Shown: piece after piece, positions 1 to 13,300 of the stretch
How positions within the stretch are numbered: position 1 is the stretch's first letter
Layout: each line of letters opens with the position of its first letter
NCBI GenBank assembly: GCA_037501455.1
Contig: CM074859.1
Location: 90,540,894 to 90,604,893, forward strand
Reading direction: 5' to 3'
Source: Lantana camara
Taxonomy: Eukaryota; Streptophyta; Magnoliopsida; Lamiales; Verbenaceae
Length of the DNA: 64,000 nt
Position numbers and translations under genes: made by a program
The notes under the pieces: generated by a model
What the model saw: only the letters and a program-made list of their open reading frames with translations
Database searches by the model: none
Told to the model about the DNA's origin: nothing

Positions 1-1085
1 AGCATAAGAGAAGCAGTAGCAGCTCCTAGGTTTCGGGAAGGTTAGGAACGACCCTTTCACTGTAGGGAACGGTTGTTCCCGCTCTCGCTAAAAACTTTCT
101 GGATGATGAGAACGGCCGTTTCGGGCTGAAGAAGGAAATGGGAACGGCCCTTCCCATTCCCAGTACAAACTAGGAACGACCGTTCCCATTTTCGGTAAAA
201 GACATTAACATGGCCCGGAAGGGCCGTTCCCAGTTTATAACTGGGACGGGAATGGCCGTTCCGGCCTGGTTCGAAAAGCAAGAACAGAGCAGACATTTAC
301 AGCAGCAGGGGAAGCTCCATTTTTGCCAAAAATGGCCAAAAACCAACACCTAGAAGCTGCAACAACTTACCAAAATGTACAAATAATTCACATAAATCAT
401 GCTTGTCATGTTGGCCCTCATAAATCCCAAGAAAAATGAGAAATAATGCCATTGATCCAAGAATGAAAAATCAAGCTTAACTATGATCATATTAAATGCT
501 CAACTACCATGAGGTTTCTTGCAATAAATACAACATACATATCATGTACAACTCATATATAAAGCTAGAATCAATTATATCAACTATAGATCTCATATTC
601 AAAAAAACAACCAAACCCTTACTATTCACGTAGGGAAGCAAAAACATACAAATCTCACTCCAAATTTAGATTTAATCCATGAAAACGAAGAGCATAACGA
701 GGGGATTCCGAAACCTACTCAAGTTCGAGGAAAGATGAAGAATTGAGGGAGATCTTGATTTTTGAAGTGGGTTGATCAAACTTGGGCTTGGCTTCCCTTG
801 GAGATGAATTGCTGCTGTTGTTTTACGTGAAATGAGGAGAGAAAGAAATGGTTCAGCCTTTAAGGGCTGAGCCGGTTCGGTTCACGGGTTCAGTTCAAGG
901 TTCTCCGGTTCAAGTTGGTTCGGTTCAACAATTAAGGGTTCAACCAAGGCAAAATCAATTAATTCAAATAATTCACATATGCAATTAGTTCAAATAAATT
1001 CATATAATTCATATACATTTAAATCAAAGAACAAATTATAATAAACCTCATAATTTACCTGTACCAACTGTAAGTCGGGGTGTCA
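1..1085 (-). mobile_element. Partial large LTR (Tekay-like family), copy A
   Basis: Read on the minus strand, this starts at 1085 with TGACACCCCGAC and runs off the left edge. About 27 nt in it has ACAG/GTAAAT, the donor-like site seen in related LTRs at 17571, 45439 and 63361. It carries a GGGAACGGCCGTTCCC-type palindrome array (45-265) followed by an AGAGCAG...GCAGGGGAAGCT block, in the same order as the LTR at 41747-44084. The right border falls abruptly inside copia reverse transcriptase coding sequence, so this LTR inserted into the copia element. The other end and the duplication (expected to match TATGT, 1086-1090) lie outside the window. Family assignment rests on shared LTR motifs. 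Confidence 0.7.
45..265. repeat. Palindrome array in LTR copy A
   Basis: About seven imperfect copies of a 16-nt palindrome resembling GGGAACGGCCGTTCCC lie here, spaced roughly 25-40 bp apart (for example near 66, 109, 139, 172, 216 and 245). Several have single changes on one arm. The same motif is arrayed at 43110-43345 in another LTR of the family. Confidence 0.75.
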
Positions 1086-2372
1086 TATGTAGCCAAGGGT
1101 TACACTCAAACAGAAGGTCTTGATTATTTTGACACTTTTAGTCCTGTGGCTAAAATCACAACCATCAGATTACTTCTTGCTTTGGCTTCTCAAAATAATT
1201 GGATATTGCAACAGTTAGATGTTAACAATGCTTTCTTACATGGAGAACTTGATGAAGAAGTTTATATGATTTTACCTCCAGGATTCACAACTCAAGGCTC
1301 AAACAAAGTTTGCAAATTGACAAAATCTTTATATAACCTAAAACAGGCATCTAGACAATGGTTTTCCAAGCTATCTACTTCATTATTATCTTTGGGATAT
1401 ACACAATCTCTATCAGATTATAGCCTCTTCATTAAACAAATAAATGGTTCATTTACAACTTTACTTGTTTATGTAGATGACATTATCCTTGCAGGTAATG
1501 ATCAAGCAGAGATCAATAGAGTCAAGGAATTTCTTTATCAATCATTCAAAATCAAGGATTTAGGTTCTCTTAAATTTTTCCTAGGACTGGAGATTGCAAG
1601 AACAAAGCAAGGGATCTCCATGAATCAAAGAAAATATGCTCTTGATTTGCTTGCTGAAACAGGACTCTTAACTGCCAAACCAGCCTCCACCCCAATGGAA
1701 TCCAACATTCAGATCACATCCCAAGGAACCAAGTTTGAAGACATTGGTTCTTACAGAAAGATTATTGGAAAATTACTATATTTATGTACTACTAGGCCTG
1801 ATATTTCTTTCAGTGTACAACAACTCAGTCAATTTCTTTCTTGTCCAACTATACATCATCATCAAGAATGCCCCAGGACAAGGACTTTTCTTCCCTGCAA
1901 CAAAAAATTCCACTATCAAAGCCTTCAGTGACTCTGACATAACAGGATTTTGTGTTTTTCTTGGTTACTCATTGATAAGCTGGAAGTCCAAGAAGCAGAC
2001 AACAGTTTCAAGATCATCCTCAGAAGTTGAGTACAGGACTTTGGTAGCTACAACCTGTGAATTGCAGTGGATCAAATACCTCTTAAAAGACCTCTGCATT
2101 CCTCATCCAGAGCCTGCACTGATATATTGTGATAACAAATTAGCATTACACATTGCTGCTAATCCTATCTTCCATGAAAGGACAAAACACATTGAAATAG
2201 ATTGCCACGTCGTTCGTGAGAAACTTCAACAAGGTGTTATCCATCTGTTACCTTTCCACACATCTGCATGGACAGCAAATATGTTCTCAAAGCCGCTGGG
2301 AAACAATCCTTTTCAAACGCATCTACGCAAACTTGGCCTCCTCAATATCTTGGCCTGCGTTTGGGGAGGGGG
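1086..2372 (+). pseudogene. Ty1/copia pol remnant (reverse transcriptase and RNase H)
   Basis: The conceptual product begins mid reverse transcriptase (VAKGYTQ, then TFSPVAK), has the catalytic YVDDI motif near 1470-1485 and FLGLEIA after it, and continues through TRPDISFSV. A frameshift near 1860-1920 moves the frame to ISWKSKKQTTVSRSSSEVEYR, YCDNKLALHIAANP and ERTKHIEIDCHVVREK, which are the RNase H core and C-terminal motifs of copia pol. Gag, protease and integrase are absent because the large LTR at 1-1085 interrupts the element. With the frameshift and lost 5' part it is not autonomous. Confidence 0.92.
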
Positions 2373-2768
2373 GGTTAGTGTAATTAGAGATAAATTACAT
2401 GTATTAAGAGTTAGTTAAGAGAAGTCAACTTATACTAACTATATTGGGTTGAGGAGCAATCCTCCCATGACACGTGTAGCATCATGACAACTCACATCTA
2501 TGTATATATATCTGTACAAACCGTAGTATATGCAATTAATTCAGTTCTTCAATTTCAGCTAAGAGTTTTCCCCAATTCTCTCTCTCTCTCTCTTATGATT
2601 TCATGAGATTCATCACAAGGCTCTTTGATTGTGCAATTCTTGCTCAATCCCAAACTTAAAATGTGGATGGTTAGCCGATCACAACATCTCTCGATCGGAC
2701 TATCGGCTGATGATCAGGGGATCTTGCATAACTCGTATTAATTGCTCAAAATCCTCTCTAATTCAACA
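2373..2768 (+). mobile_element. Copia 3' LTR (degenerate start)
   Basis: A G-rich polypurine tract (GGGGAGGGGGGG near 2361-2372) follows the pol frame and is followed by TTAGTGTAATTAG. This is the usual junction into a copia 3' LTR, here with the initial TG altered. The sequence has a TATATATAT box near 2500 and ends plausibly at CTAATTCAACA (2758-2768). The right border is an estimate because no duplication could be checked. Confidence 0.55.
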
Positions 2769-3667
2769 TTAAATGTATGAGTGACACAAGTGGAATGTGT
2801 CCATGTCGCCTGTTCGCCAACCGCCGTAAGTATATTTAGTGCACCTTGAATAAGTGTAATCGACTCAGACATAAAGACACACACTATAAATATCTTAAGA
2901 ATTTATGTCAGTTGGTAAGCACATTTACTACATTGTTTCGAGCCCTCTCTTATTCTTTCATATTTTCCCGAACGATTTACTAATTTGAGCGTCAAAATGT
3001 TAAAATCCCCCCCCCCCCCCAAAAAAAAAAAGCTTAGGTCGACTTAGCTTGAGTTTCCTTCCACTGAAAAATTGTTTAGTGATTCATTCAGTGCTCGATT
3101 GTCTGTCACGTCAGCAACCAGATCCCAACACGATCACTAATAATAATAATAATAATTAAATACAACAATTATGGCACACCAAATATTGATTTAATATAAA
3201 TTATATCAAATTTATTTACATGATTTACTTAAAATTTAACCGTTTAATCCATTTACTTGTTTAAATTTCCTTCCCAAAAAGAAAATTGAAGAAAGGGTAT
3301 TTTCACTATACAACATAGCACGTGTAGAAGAGTATAGACGATCGTGCATGGATTGGAATGATCAAATGAGAATTGTAAACTGTAAATGAATGATTGAAAG
3401 GCTCTCATATTCCAACTTTCTTCATTTCTTAGTCACGGAGCTTTTTTCCTTCTCTCTTATAGATTGATCAAATCAGAATTCCCTTTCACTTTTCCCTAAT
3501 CTTGTTGGGCTGTTTCATCTGTAAGTTGATTTCGTAGATTTTTCATGTACATGCAAACACTCATCGCATCGAAATTATTCTCACTCGAATTTCCCCTATC
3601 GCTGATCCGATTGATTTTTCTGTTTTTCGTCAGATTTTTTTGAATTTGGGTCCGGCCATCAATCAAC
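2769..3667 (+). promoter_or_regulatory. Upstream region and 5' leader of the GDI gene
   Basis: No coding sequence is visible. It includes a C-run/A-run at about 3007-3031, a short AAT repeat near 3140, and AT-rich DNA. A likely 5'-leader intron has a donor at CT/GTAAGT (about 3521) and an acceptor TTCGTCAG (about 3632), leaving the ATG at 3668. No confident TATA box could be assigned. Confidence 0.4.
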
Positions 3668-6600
3668 ATGGATGAAGAGTACGATGTGATAGTGCTGGGG
3701 ACGGGGCTCAAGGAATGCATTCTCAGCGGTCTTCTATCCGTCGATCGCCTTAAGGTTGTTTGCTTTCAATTTTTTTCCCCTTTCTGTTGATATGGGTTGG
3801 AAGTATTCTGATTCATCTGGTGTTTGTTAATGTAATAATCTTGCTGTTTTTGATTCATTTTGATGATCTCGAACTGTTATGGATTTTACCTGGATTTTCT
3901 GATTTTTGGATTTATAGGTCATTCTGCACATTCTGATTTTCTTTTGTTTTTAATGTGTTTTCTATTTTTTTAACTGTTTTACTTTATATATGTGAACCTT
4001 GGTTTCTGAGAAATTTGCAACAACTTAGTGTTAACTGTTAACTGTGCTTGTGAGCGTGCACATGCATGACAATTGCAAAATCTGTGCAGCTAGTCGTGGT
4101 TGAATTTGTAGTTAGACTATAATGTGTAGCTAGCTTTTGACATGTAGCTCGACTTGTCGTGCATTGTATCTATGATATTCGGTCAGTAAAAATATGCTCA
4201 TGGTATTCAGTATTTAATTCCAATTAAACTTAATTGAATTCCCTTGAGTTTCTTTGCAGATACTATTTTGTCTGTAGTTTGTATTTCACTTTTATCATTA
4301 TTTTGACATTGTCATGTTGAAAACAGGTATTGCACATGGATCGCAATGACTATTATGGTGGTGAATCAACTTCCCTCAATCTTATTCAGGTACTCCTTTC
4401 TTCTATTTTGCCAAGCGATGTGCAGCGCCACCTAAACAACCCAAATGTGGTTGCATTGAGGTAAATATGTGAAATCTTCTAATTTTAGTTTTGATGAATA
4501 TCTATTTTCACTCAGCTGTGGAAGAGGTTTCGGGGAAGTGACCAGCCACCAGCTCAGTTGGGTTCCAGTAGAGATTATAATGTAGACATGATCCCCAAGG
4601 TTCTTATAATTCTTGCCCAGTTGGATGTCTTTAGAAGATTCAAGTCCTAATGTGTGTCTAGTATAATGCTACTTTAATCCATTTCAGTATATTATGGCTA
4701 ACGGTGCTCTAGTACGGGTCCTCATACATACTGATGTTACCAAATACTTGTATTTCAAAGCTGTTGATGGAAGCTTTGTGTACAATAAGAAAAAGGTATC
4801 AGTTCTTTCATTTTATCTTTTGCCCTGTTTCCCGGCTCACTGTTTTGTCTTGTTTTGTTTTGTTTTCTTGCAACAGATTCACAAGGTGCCCGTGACTGAC
4901 ATGGAGGCCTTGAAATCACCCCTCATGGGTATCTTTGAAAAGAGGCGTTGCGGAAAGTTTTTCATTTATGTACAAAATTACAATGAAAGTGATCCTAAAA
5001 CACATGAAGGAAGGGATTTGACAAAAATTACAACTAGGGAGCTCATTTCGTGTGTTCTCTTTTCTTTTCCCTTTTCTTCTTTTTAATTGAAGAATTTATA
5101 CTTTTAAAATCATGTCTTACTCAATATGTTTGTAACATAGGTCAAGTTTTATCACCACCATTGCCACACACGCGTAGCTGAATAATTTAATTTATTTTTG
5201 AAGATTTTACCAATAAATTTGCTGCATCTCTAGTTACTATTGACGAATAGAAATGGCTGACGTTCTAACATTTTGAACTTCCTACAGAAAGTTTGGTCTT
5301 GATGACAACACCATGGATTTCATTGGTCATGCAGTAGCTCTCCACAGAGATGATAATTACTTGGCTGAACCAGCATTGGATACTGTGAAAAGGATGAAGG
5401 TAATTTCTTGTGCCTCCACAAACAAAAGCTTTACTATTTCCTTTATTATATCTTTGTGCATGAGTGTATCTGGGTAGGTGGGTGGGCGTGGTTTTAACGG
5501 ATAATGGGACTTGAGACTCCTGATATATGTTTTCTAAGATGTTTCCTTTTGGATGGTAGCTTTATGCGGAGTCTTTAGCACGTTTTGCTGGAGGATCGCC
5601 TTACATTTACCCTTTGTATGGCCTTGGAGAGCTTCCACAGGTCTGACATTCTTGTGATTTATTAACTGATTCGTAAGGTCTTCTGGTTTTTGTTCTTGCA
5701 CCGATCTACATAATCCACCACCACCACCACCCCTCTCTCTCTCTCTCTCTCTAATATATGCTCCATTTTTTATTGATGTTGTCTTTCTAATCATGACTCT
5801 AGGCATTTGCTCGTCTCAGTGCTGTATATGGTGGAACCTACATGTTGAATAAACCTGAGTGCAAGGTATTGAAATCACTCTGTTTTATAGTTTGATACTT
5901 ATTGCAGTCTTCAATCTATAATGAAATTGGATACTCACTTTCAACACCCTCAGTGATATTCAACTGAGAGGCTAGAATTCATCAAATGTTAATTGTGGAC
6001 AGAAGCATTTAGAAATATAATTATTCACTTTATATTGTATTGGCCAACTGACAATACGAGGTTGCTGACTTGAGGAGTCTCGGTCACAGCTTCTGTCGCT
6101 CAATGAGGTTAGGAGACAGCTCTCGGGCTTGTTGAAAAACAAAGGATCACTGCCATCTCTAAACTGTAGTTTCAACTGCTCAGGCTATAATTTTTGACAA
6201 ATTCACGAAAATTTGGAGCAATTTTTAGATTGAATTAGCTCAAATTAATGGGAAGAGTTCTTTCATTGGGTAAAGTTAGAAGTTTAGAATTAGGGAATGC
6301 AGTTTGTACTCCCAAATAAGAGGGAATTTGATTTATGGTCTGGAATAAATGATTAAAATTTCCTTTAATTATCTTTTTCTCTGATTGTTCACATATTCTT
6401 CGATTTGTTCTTTTCATTGTCTTGTAGTTATATTAGGTTGGTACAACAATGTGATTCCAGGTAGTTGCTGTAATATTGGTTTTAAAGGATTTTGATATTG
6501 CTGTTCTAGCTGTGTAATTCATATAATTGTTGGTTTTATGTTGTCTCTCTCTCTCTCTCTTGTTGTTTTTGGTTGCCTTAGTAGATTTAAGACTGTATCT

Positions 6601-8641
6601 CGTGACTCGTATTTGCCAAATGTCAGGTGGAGTTTGATGAAGAAGGCAAGGTGTGTGGTGTTACATCTGAAGGGGAAACAGCTAAATGCAAGAAAGTTGT
6701 ATGTGATCCTTCCTACCTTCCCAATAAGGTAAATCTTTTTTTGACATCACATTTGGTCTGTGTTCCATATTGTATTCTACAACCTGATTTTGTAATGAAT
6801 AGTTCTACATATAGAAGCCATTGGGATTCTTTTTACTTCGTGAATGCATATTCTGTTCCTCTAATACTGGTTCAGTTGCAAACTGCTTTACTGTTTCTCT
6901 AGGCAAATGATATATTGAGTATTAAAGTCAAGTTTTGTTCTCTCTCTGGGTTTTCCATTTGCTAGTATGGCCCGTAATAACATGAACTACGCTACAGGTT
7001 AAGAAGGTAGGCAAAGTCGCCAGAGCTATTGCTATCATGAGCCATCCAATTCCAAATACCAATGATTCTCATTCTGTGCAAGTTATTTTACCTCAGAAGC
7101 AATTGGGTCGAAAATCAGACATGTGAGTAACTATCCATTCTTGCAAAAAGGATTTGGATTTCTTTTGTTGGAAAGAAACTAGAAATTAATAGTTGGTATT
7201 TTGTCATTTAATATTTATTTTATTGGATAGAAAGGAGATCAATGAGTGAGCAGATTGTTGTGCAACTCTTCACATTTTGTGACCATTTGAAAGACAGTGT
7301 TCGTGTCTGCGCACTTAGGTTCATGTGTAACACTTTGACATATCAATAGTAACAGTGCTTCTAATTGCTGTTGATATCAAGTATGAGACATATGATGATA
7401 ACTAGTTTTGTAACATCTGTTTATTGGGACTCGAAAACTATGAATAGTTCGTATTATTGTTTGACCCGATTATTCATGCAGTTTGCCAGGTTTTATAAAC
7501 TTTTCTTATAATATATTCAGCATTAATTTTACTTAAGTTTGCTTCTGAAAATTTGTAACATCTGATCCGATTTGTGGTTCTGCAGGTATGTGTTTTGTTG
7601 CTCTTATTCTCACAATGTCGCTCCAAAAGGGAAGTTTATTGCATTTGTGTCAACAGAAGCAGAAACTGATAACCCTGAGACCGAACTCAAGCCAGGAATC
7701 GATCTTCTTGGACCTGTAGACGAGATCTTCTTTGAGACTTATGACAGATATGAACCAGCCAATGAACCCTCTCAAGACAATTGCTTTATATCGGAAGTAA
7801 GTTTTGGCAGATCATATTCTGACTACAGTACTTAATTTCTTTATGTCAGCATAGTTATATAAACTTATTTAAATCTACATGGCAGAGTTATGATGCCACC
7901 ACTCACTTCGAGTCCACTGTTATTGATGTGCTGAAAATGTATACCCAAATCACTGGAAAGGTGAGACTTGAAATTTGCATTCTTTGTTTAGACAGTAACA
8001 GCTTCCTAATGTTAGATTAATTTGGAAATTTATTTTCTGTATGCCACTTTTTATACATATTGGGGTAATCACTGATGTCTAACTAGACACAAAAAAAATT
8101 AATATTGGGATAATTACATTGATATATCCTGAGGTTTGGATTGATTGCACAGACTTTCCCCTGATGTTTGAGAATTTACAAAAACCTCCGACGTTAAAGA
8201 ATTTACATTATGATGAAATGTCTAACTTTTTTATGAATACCCTATTTTGCCCTTGGAACTTATTGATAAATATTTGAATTTAATATCATGACTATATTAC
8301 ATACGTTGGCCAAAACCCATGATGCTGTGGGTAGTTTTTGTAATTTCTCAAACATCATGGGGCGTTTGTGTGATTTGGCCAAAACCTCAAGTAACCAGGT
8401 GTATTTATCCTTATTATAATTGTGTATATTTATGTGGATAATTTCATGACTATATTTGGTGACAAGGGTATCCTGTTCTGTTATTACTTGTATTTTTTTG
8501 ACTTTAGAGCCACTTAACCATCTCAAACTCACGGTTTATATTTAAATATCATGTTGATAACAGTCGTGCTTCGTTTTTGCGTTGTTTCAGGAGCTTGATC
8601 TTAATGTCGATCTAAGCGCTGCCAGTGCCGCTGAAGAATGA
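3668..8641 (+). CDS. GDI: Rab GDP-dissociation inhibitor (GDI), 13 exons
   Basis: GDI binds GDP-loaded prenylated Rab GTPases, extracts them from membranes and recycles them through the cytosol. Exons: 3668-3754, 4327-4389, 4516-4599, 4688-4795, 4877-5049, 5288-5399, 5560-5640, 5803-5865, 6627-6728, 6998-7122, 7586-7796, 7886-7960, 8591-8641. All introns are GT-AG and the joined frame is 1335 nt, 444 aa, the normal family length. The start [17 protein letters not shown] gives the FAD-fold-like N-terminus. RNDYYGGES (about residues 35-43), [12 protein letters not shown] and [19 protein letters not shown] are GDI signatures, and the end is [10 protein letters not shown]. No signal peptide or membrane segment is seen. 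Exon 5/6 reads ELISKFG, where many relatives have A for S. A MITE sits in intron 12. It is GDI rather than Rab escort protein, judging by length and close match to plant GDIs. Confidence 0.97.
8108..8412. mobile_element. Foldback MITE in GDI intron 12
   Basis: The ends are inverted: GGATAATTACATTGATATAT...GAGGTTTGG on the left, and on the right the complement of AGGATAAATACACC...GAGGTTTTGG. Inner segments also pair (the left TTTGAGAATTTACAAAAAC against the right GTTTTTGTAATTTCTCAAA). There is no coding capacity. The same kind of element occurs in MTHFR intron 10 and the AP2 pseudogene. The duplication is not clear, so superfamily is open. Confidence 0.6.
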
Positions 8642-10374
8642 GAAACATTGGTTTTTCTTTATTTCTTCTTCTTCTTTTTTGACAGCAGAATAAACAGCTT
8701 AGAAAGATGGAGCTTACATGTCGAGAACCATAGATGGAAACATTATTTGTTTTGTGTGTGTGCATGCTTCAATATAAGTAGACATGAGTCATAATATTTT
8801 AGCCAGAACTATTGCATTATATAGAGGAAGAGAGGTATAATAATAGGAAAAAGGGTAAAATAGGGACGCTCCTCCAACCTTCGATCACATGAGTACTTTT
8901 GAGCCAATGAAATCTTTTAATTGTTTGGGCTCTTTTATTTCCTTTGTTCATGTGGTTTTGAATTGCTCCATCTTGATGAAGCATCGGGTTAATGTTTTCT
9001 TAGTTCCTATGATGCACGAACACTTTTAAAAATATAATTTTGCCGTGACATTGTGTCGGGCACTCGTGTGCAACACTCCTCAAATTGAAAATTCAAGAAA
9101 AAAATCTGTATTTTCATATTCGTGTTGTATCTGTATCCGTGCATCGTAGCTAGTTTTTATGTCTGTTGTGTGCTTTGTTGCATGTGATTCAAATTATATC
9201 TAGTTTGCCCTTGGTATATGTAGCTATATTTGCAGAAAAAAAACGTGGAGTTGTGTAATTTGGTCGTCATGTTTGGCATACAATGTTTGCTTCAAGATAA
9301 TATGGTAGACAAATGGAAGCAGCCCCTATTGTTAAAATGCTAAGTTAAATTTGTGGCATACAGCCCTATATAGGAGGATAATTGATTTCAAAATACTAGA
9401 TAATATAAAAACAAAGGGGTCTATATTGCCAATTTTCCCTCATTTTTATGTTAAAAAACTATGACCGCTAGTGTTTAAATTGTGATATATTGATCATTGT
9501 GTGTTCCCCCCCCCCAGAAACTACTCAAATCTCTAATGTTTAAAGTGTACATTTTGATCCATCGAGTTCCATTTAATTCACATCTTTGGTGTTCCAATAA
9601 AAATTTACCAGTCTTTAGGCCAAAATTGTGAATCCCAACTACAATAAAAATGAAATACGAGGACCTAATATATAGATTTAAGGATCAAACGTTTTTAGGC
9701 CAATATATTACTAAATGAAACATGATGAGACTAAAACGGCACAATTTAATCATAAAACCCGAAGTGATTCTGAAACAGATTATGAGGGAAGAAAATATCA
9801 AAATCGAAACGTATGGATTAAAGTACTTTTGAAATAGAATTATTAAATCTATGCATTTTCAACAACTTCTAATATACAAACACTTTGCTTTGTTGTATCA
9901 AACATTCATATTGGTATCGTTTGCAACACTTCTTATGTGAAAAATTCAAAAAAACACAACACTTCTTATGTGAAAAATTGAAAAAAACTTAGTATTGTGT
10001 CCGACACTTATATCAGACACCGTGACTTCTCGTTTGAAAATTTTTTAAAAAATAAATGCCACCGTATAGTTAAGAACAGTAGCTAGCTTGGATCATCAAA
10101 TTCAAATGAAACTAAGAAATATGTTGAGCTATGATCTTGGACAAAAGGTTTATCACAAACACAGCCTATTCGTGTAATAATCAAAATACAATGTGACAAA
10201 TACGTTGAGGACCTTTAGGTTACATCATGAATAGGGTATCCCAAAATCCCAAATGGATAATGTTATTACATCGCTGTAAATTACAGCTTGAACAGAAATA
10301 ATAACACTCAATTACTATTGCGAATACATCAGAACAAGAATATTAAATGGAAGAGCAAATATTCATAAACCAAT
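8642..10374. other. Convergent intergenic region, GDI to MTHFR
   Basis: It starts with the GDI 3' UTR (an AATAAA hexamer at 8689-8694) and ends at the MTHFR stop codon on the other strand. The rest is AT-rich with no open frame of note. A short direct duplication built on ACTTCTTATGTGAAAAATT lies at about 9926-9987, and a run of C at about 9507-9515. No gene or element is recognised. Confidence 0.5.
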
Positions 10375-13300
10375 TTAAAGGTCTTTAAAAACGGCAAATA
10401 GATCCCCATGGACGTAGTCATTATCAACCAAGCTGACCAAGTAATAGCTGCTTCCGACCTGAATTTCCCCACAATAAATAAATAAAATTGTAATAATTAT
10501 GGTGACTGTTTTTATTTTCAGAAGAAAGGGACTCATCATTATGTACATATATACACACACATACACATAGGGCTAACTACACTTACATTACCCTTATGTT
10601 CGATCTAATTACACAAACTTCCCTTGGAGTTTGAGAAACAACAAAAACTTACCCTACTCTAAAATGCCATGGGGTTTGGCCCAACGCACGCTATTAGTCA
10701 TAAATTTAAAATTTCAAATTCAAATATTGATCGGCGTGCGTCAAGAAGATAAGGTATTCATAAAAAAAAATAGAAATGATATCAAAAATTTAATGGATCC
10801 GATGCACAAGTGTAAATTCTTTGAACGGGGAAGTTTTTGTAATTTTTCAAACCTTGAAGTTTGTGTAATTAGGTCAAACCTTGGAGTATGTCAGTCGACT
10901 ATAAACACTCGATATGCGATAATAATAGTAGTAGTAATGATACTAATAATTACCTCCTCAAGTAGTTTTCTGGATGGATCAGATTCTGGGTAGAGCTTAG
11001 CCCATCCCCTTGACCATATTTCAAAAGCTTCATCCTTCCAAACTACAAAGCTTGCAGGATCCACAACAGTAGGTTGTATTATCTCCTTTGCTGGGAAAAC
11101 TCCCCATGTCACAGCATTCACGTCAGTTTGGCCGACGTTGGATAACAATTTTCCTTCTTTATTCACAGCCATGTAGGTAAGAGATGGGAAGAGTTTGCAT
11201 TTCTCAACTAGAGCATTCAACTTCTCCGAAGAACAGAAAAATTCTAAGTATGCCTTTTGGTAAACATACCCTCCTGGACCGCCCCATCCTGTTCAACAAC
11301 ATTCAAATGCAAAGAAATGAATAGATATTTCTTAGCAGAGAAATGTGTCACACAAATACCTTAATGCATCAAAGTTCATTTTAATTTTCATGTTTTCCTT
11401 GAACAGAGCACTAAAACAAGTACATATTAGGTTCAAAAGGAGCGGGAAAAAAATACCAAAGATTAAAAAGATATAGAACTCTACATTGGTCAGAATACAC
11501 CATTAACAGTCAGGTTTAGATATCTTGACTTGTTCAGACAAAAGCGACAAAAACTACTTGTGTTTTTTAAGGAAAGAAGTGGAGGAAGAAGTTGCTTAAG
11601 ATTGTTCTCTATGGAAAGGAATAAAGCATGCAAAGTGGCAAAGGATTAACCATCAAATTATATCAAAAAACTTATATTCCTTATATGCCTCTTGCTTACT
11701 ACAGTCATTCAGTAAAATTGTGTATTAGGTTCCTTTATTTACAATAAGCTCATAATGTTGGTTTCCTAGGCATATGTTCAAGTAAAATAAATTCAGGAAA
11801 TACAAAAGTACCTAATCACAAAGAAGAAAATAGTTTGCTTACCAACAGATGGAGAGTCAGACTTTGCTCCATTGACAGCCGGTTGGCTGTTGATAGTAAG
11901 AAAACCATTCAAGTTAATACTACCAAGCTGCTCATTAATGATTCTGGTCTCTGGCTGAAGCCCATCTAGTTCAGACCATGGACTGGTTTTAAGTTTCCCA
12001 AGGCAAAAGCTTGTAAATTTCTGATACATTTAGAGCCTCCATAAGGGACCTCAACATATAACCCACAAATCTTGAATCAGTACAAGTTTTAAGCAAAAGA
12101 TCCATACCTCATAAATATCTTCAACACTTTTCAAAGGAGTAGCCCATTCTTCATTAAGTTTCTTACTACGTGAACGTGGACGCATAAACTGCCAGAAGTT
12201 ACAAGGTATAACTCATTTGATAAACATTGTCATTTCAGGTATATAAAGCCACGAATACGAGATAACAGAGAATGAGTAAATTCTTCAATAGGAAAATGAG
12301 TGAGTTAATTGAACCAAGCTCATGTGCTATGGCTAATGAAACATACAAGAACTTAGAAAATCACACCAAAACCATCTGATATTTATATTTTGCATAGAAA
12401 AAACTCCACTGTAGCTCACAGGTGCTCAACATAGCTTACTTTGAACAAAGGTAAAATGGTAAGGTTACAGTTGTTTTTTTAAGAGTCAAAAGTAAGGGTA
12501 GTGGCAATTTTAAATCTTACGGGGTTTCTAAGAGATTTTCTTTTTACAAGGCATATGCTCATTCGCCATAACAGAGGGGATTGGGTGTAATTAACTCCAA
12601 GTAAAATAATAGATTAAACTAAATGCATGCCTGATAATCAGTGAGTGCTCCGTATGATGCAGTTTTAGAATCTCCCCATCTACCGCGTGGATATTGCTCC
12701 CAGCCAACAGTTCGGGAGATATAGCTTTTAGGACGATTAGCCCTAATAACATTTCCCAAAATAAAAAAAGTTTCTTTTAGTTAGTTTGAGGCAAATGATG
12801 GACGTTTCTGAAATCTGAAAATAAATTTTTGTACCAGAATATTGGACGAACATCTTCTTTTACACGGAAAATATTTGCCGGGCGTCTCCATGGCAAGGGC
12901 CTCGAGATTTTGGACTCTTCAATTAGCCCAAGATTCTGCATGCGCAAATGTAGTGAAATTTTACTTTTTTATTTCACTTAGTAAACCTACAAAAGTTCAA
13001 AGTTACAAAAATCAACCATCAATATTGCCAATGCTGATTTCTCCATGTTTAATGTATACAGATGTATCGTTTTGATCCCACTAGCAATAATCTTCTTGCA
13101 CATTTCTGTCCCAAGGTGAATGCCATAGGCCCTAACAGCTTCCTCATTGTCCTTGATAGGGTCCAAGGCAGCCATAATCTCAGCTGGAATCTACAATGTT
13201 ATCAAGTATTGTATAAATCATTAGATAGGAACGGCATGAGCAGAACTAAGTGAGAAACCACAAACACTACCGTTATCCAAGTACAGGGACAAAGATAATC

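Noticed and set aside
10631..10993. 120-codon plus-strand frame
   Set aside because: It runs across a foldback MITE and MTHFR intron sequence; composition is chance-like.
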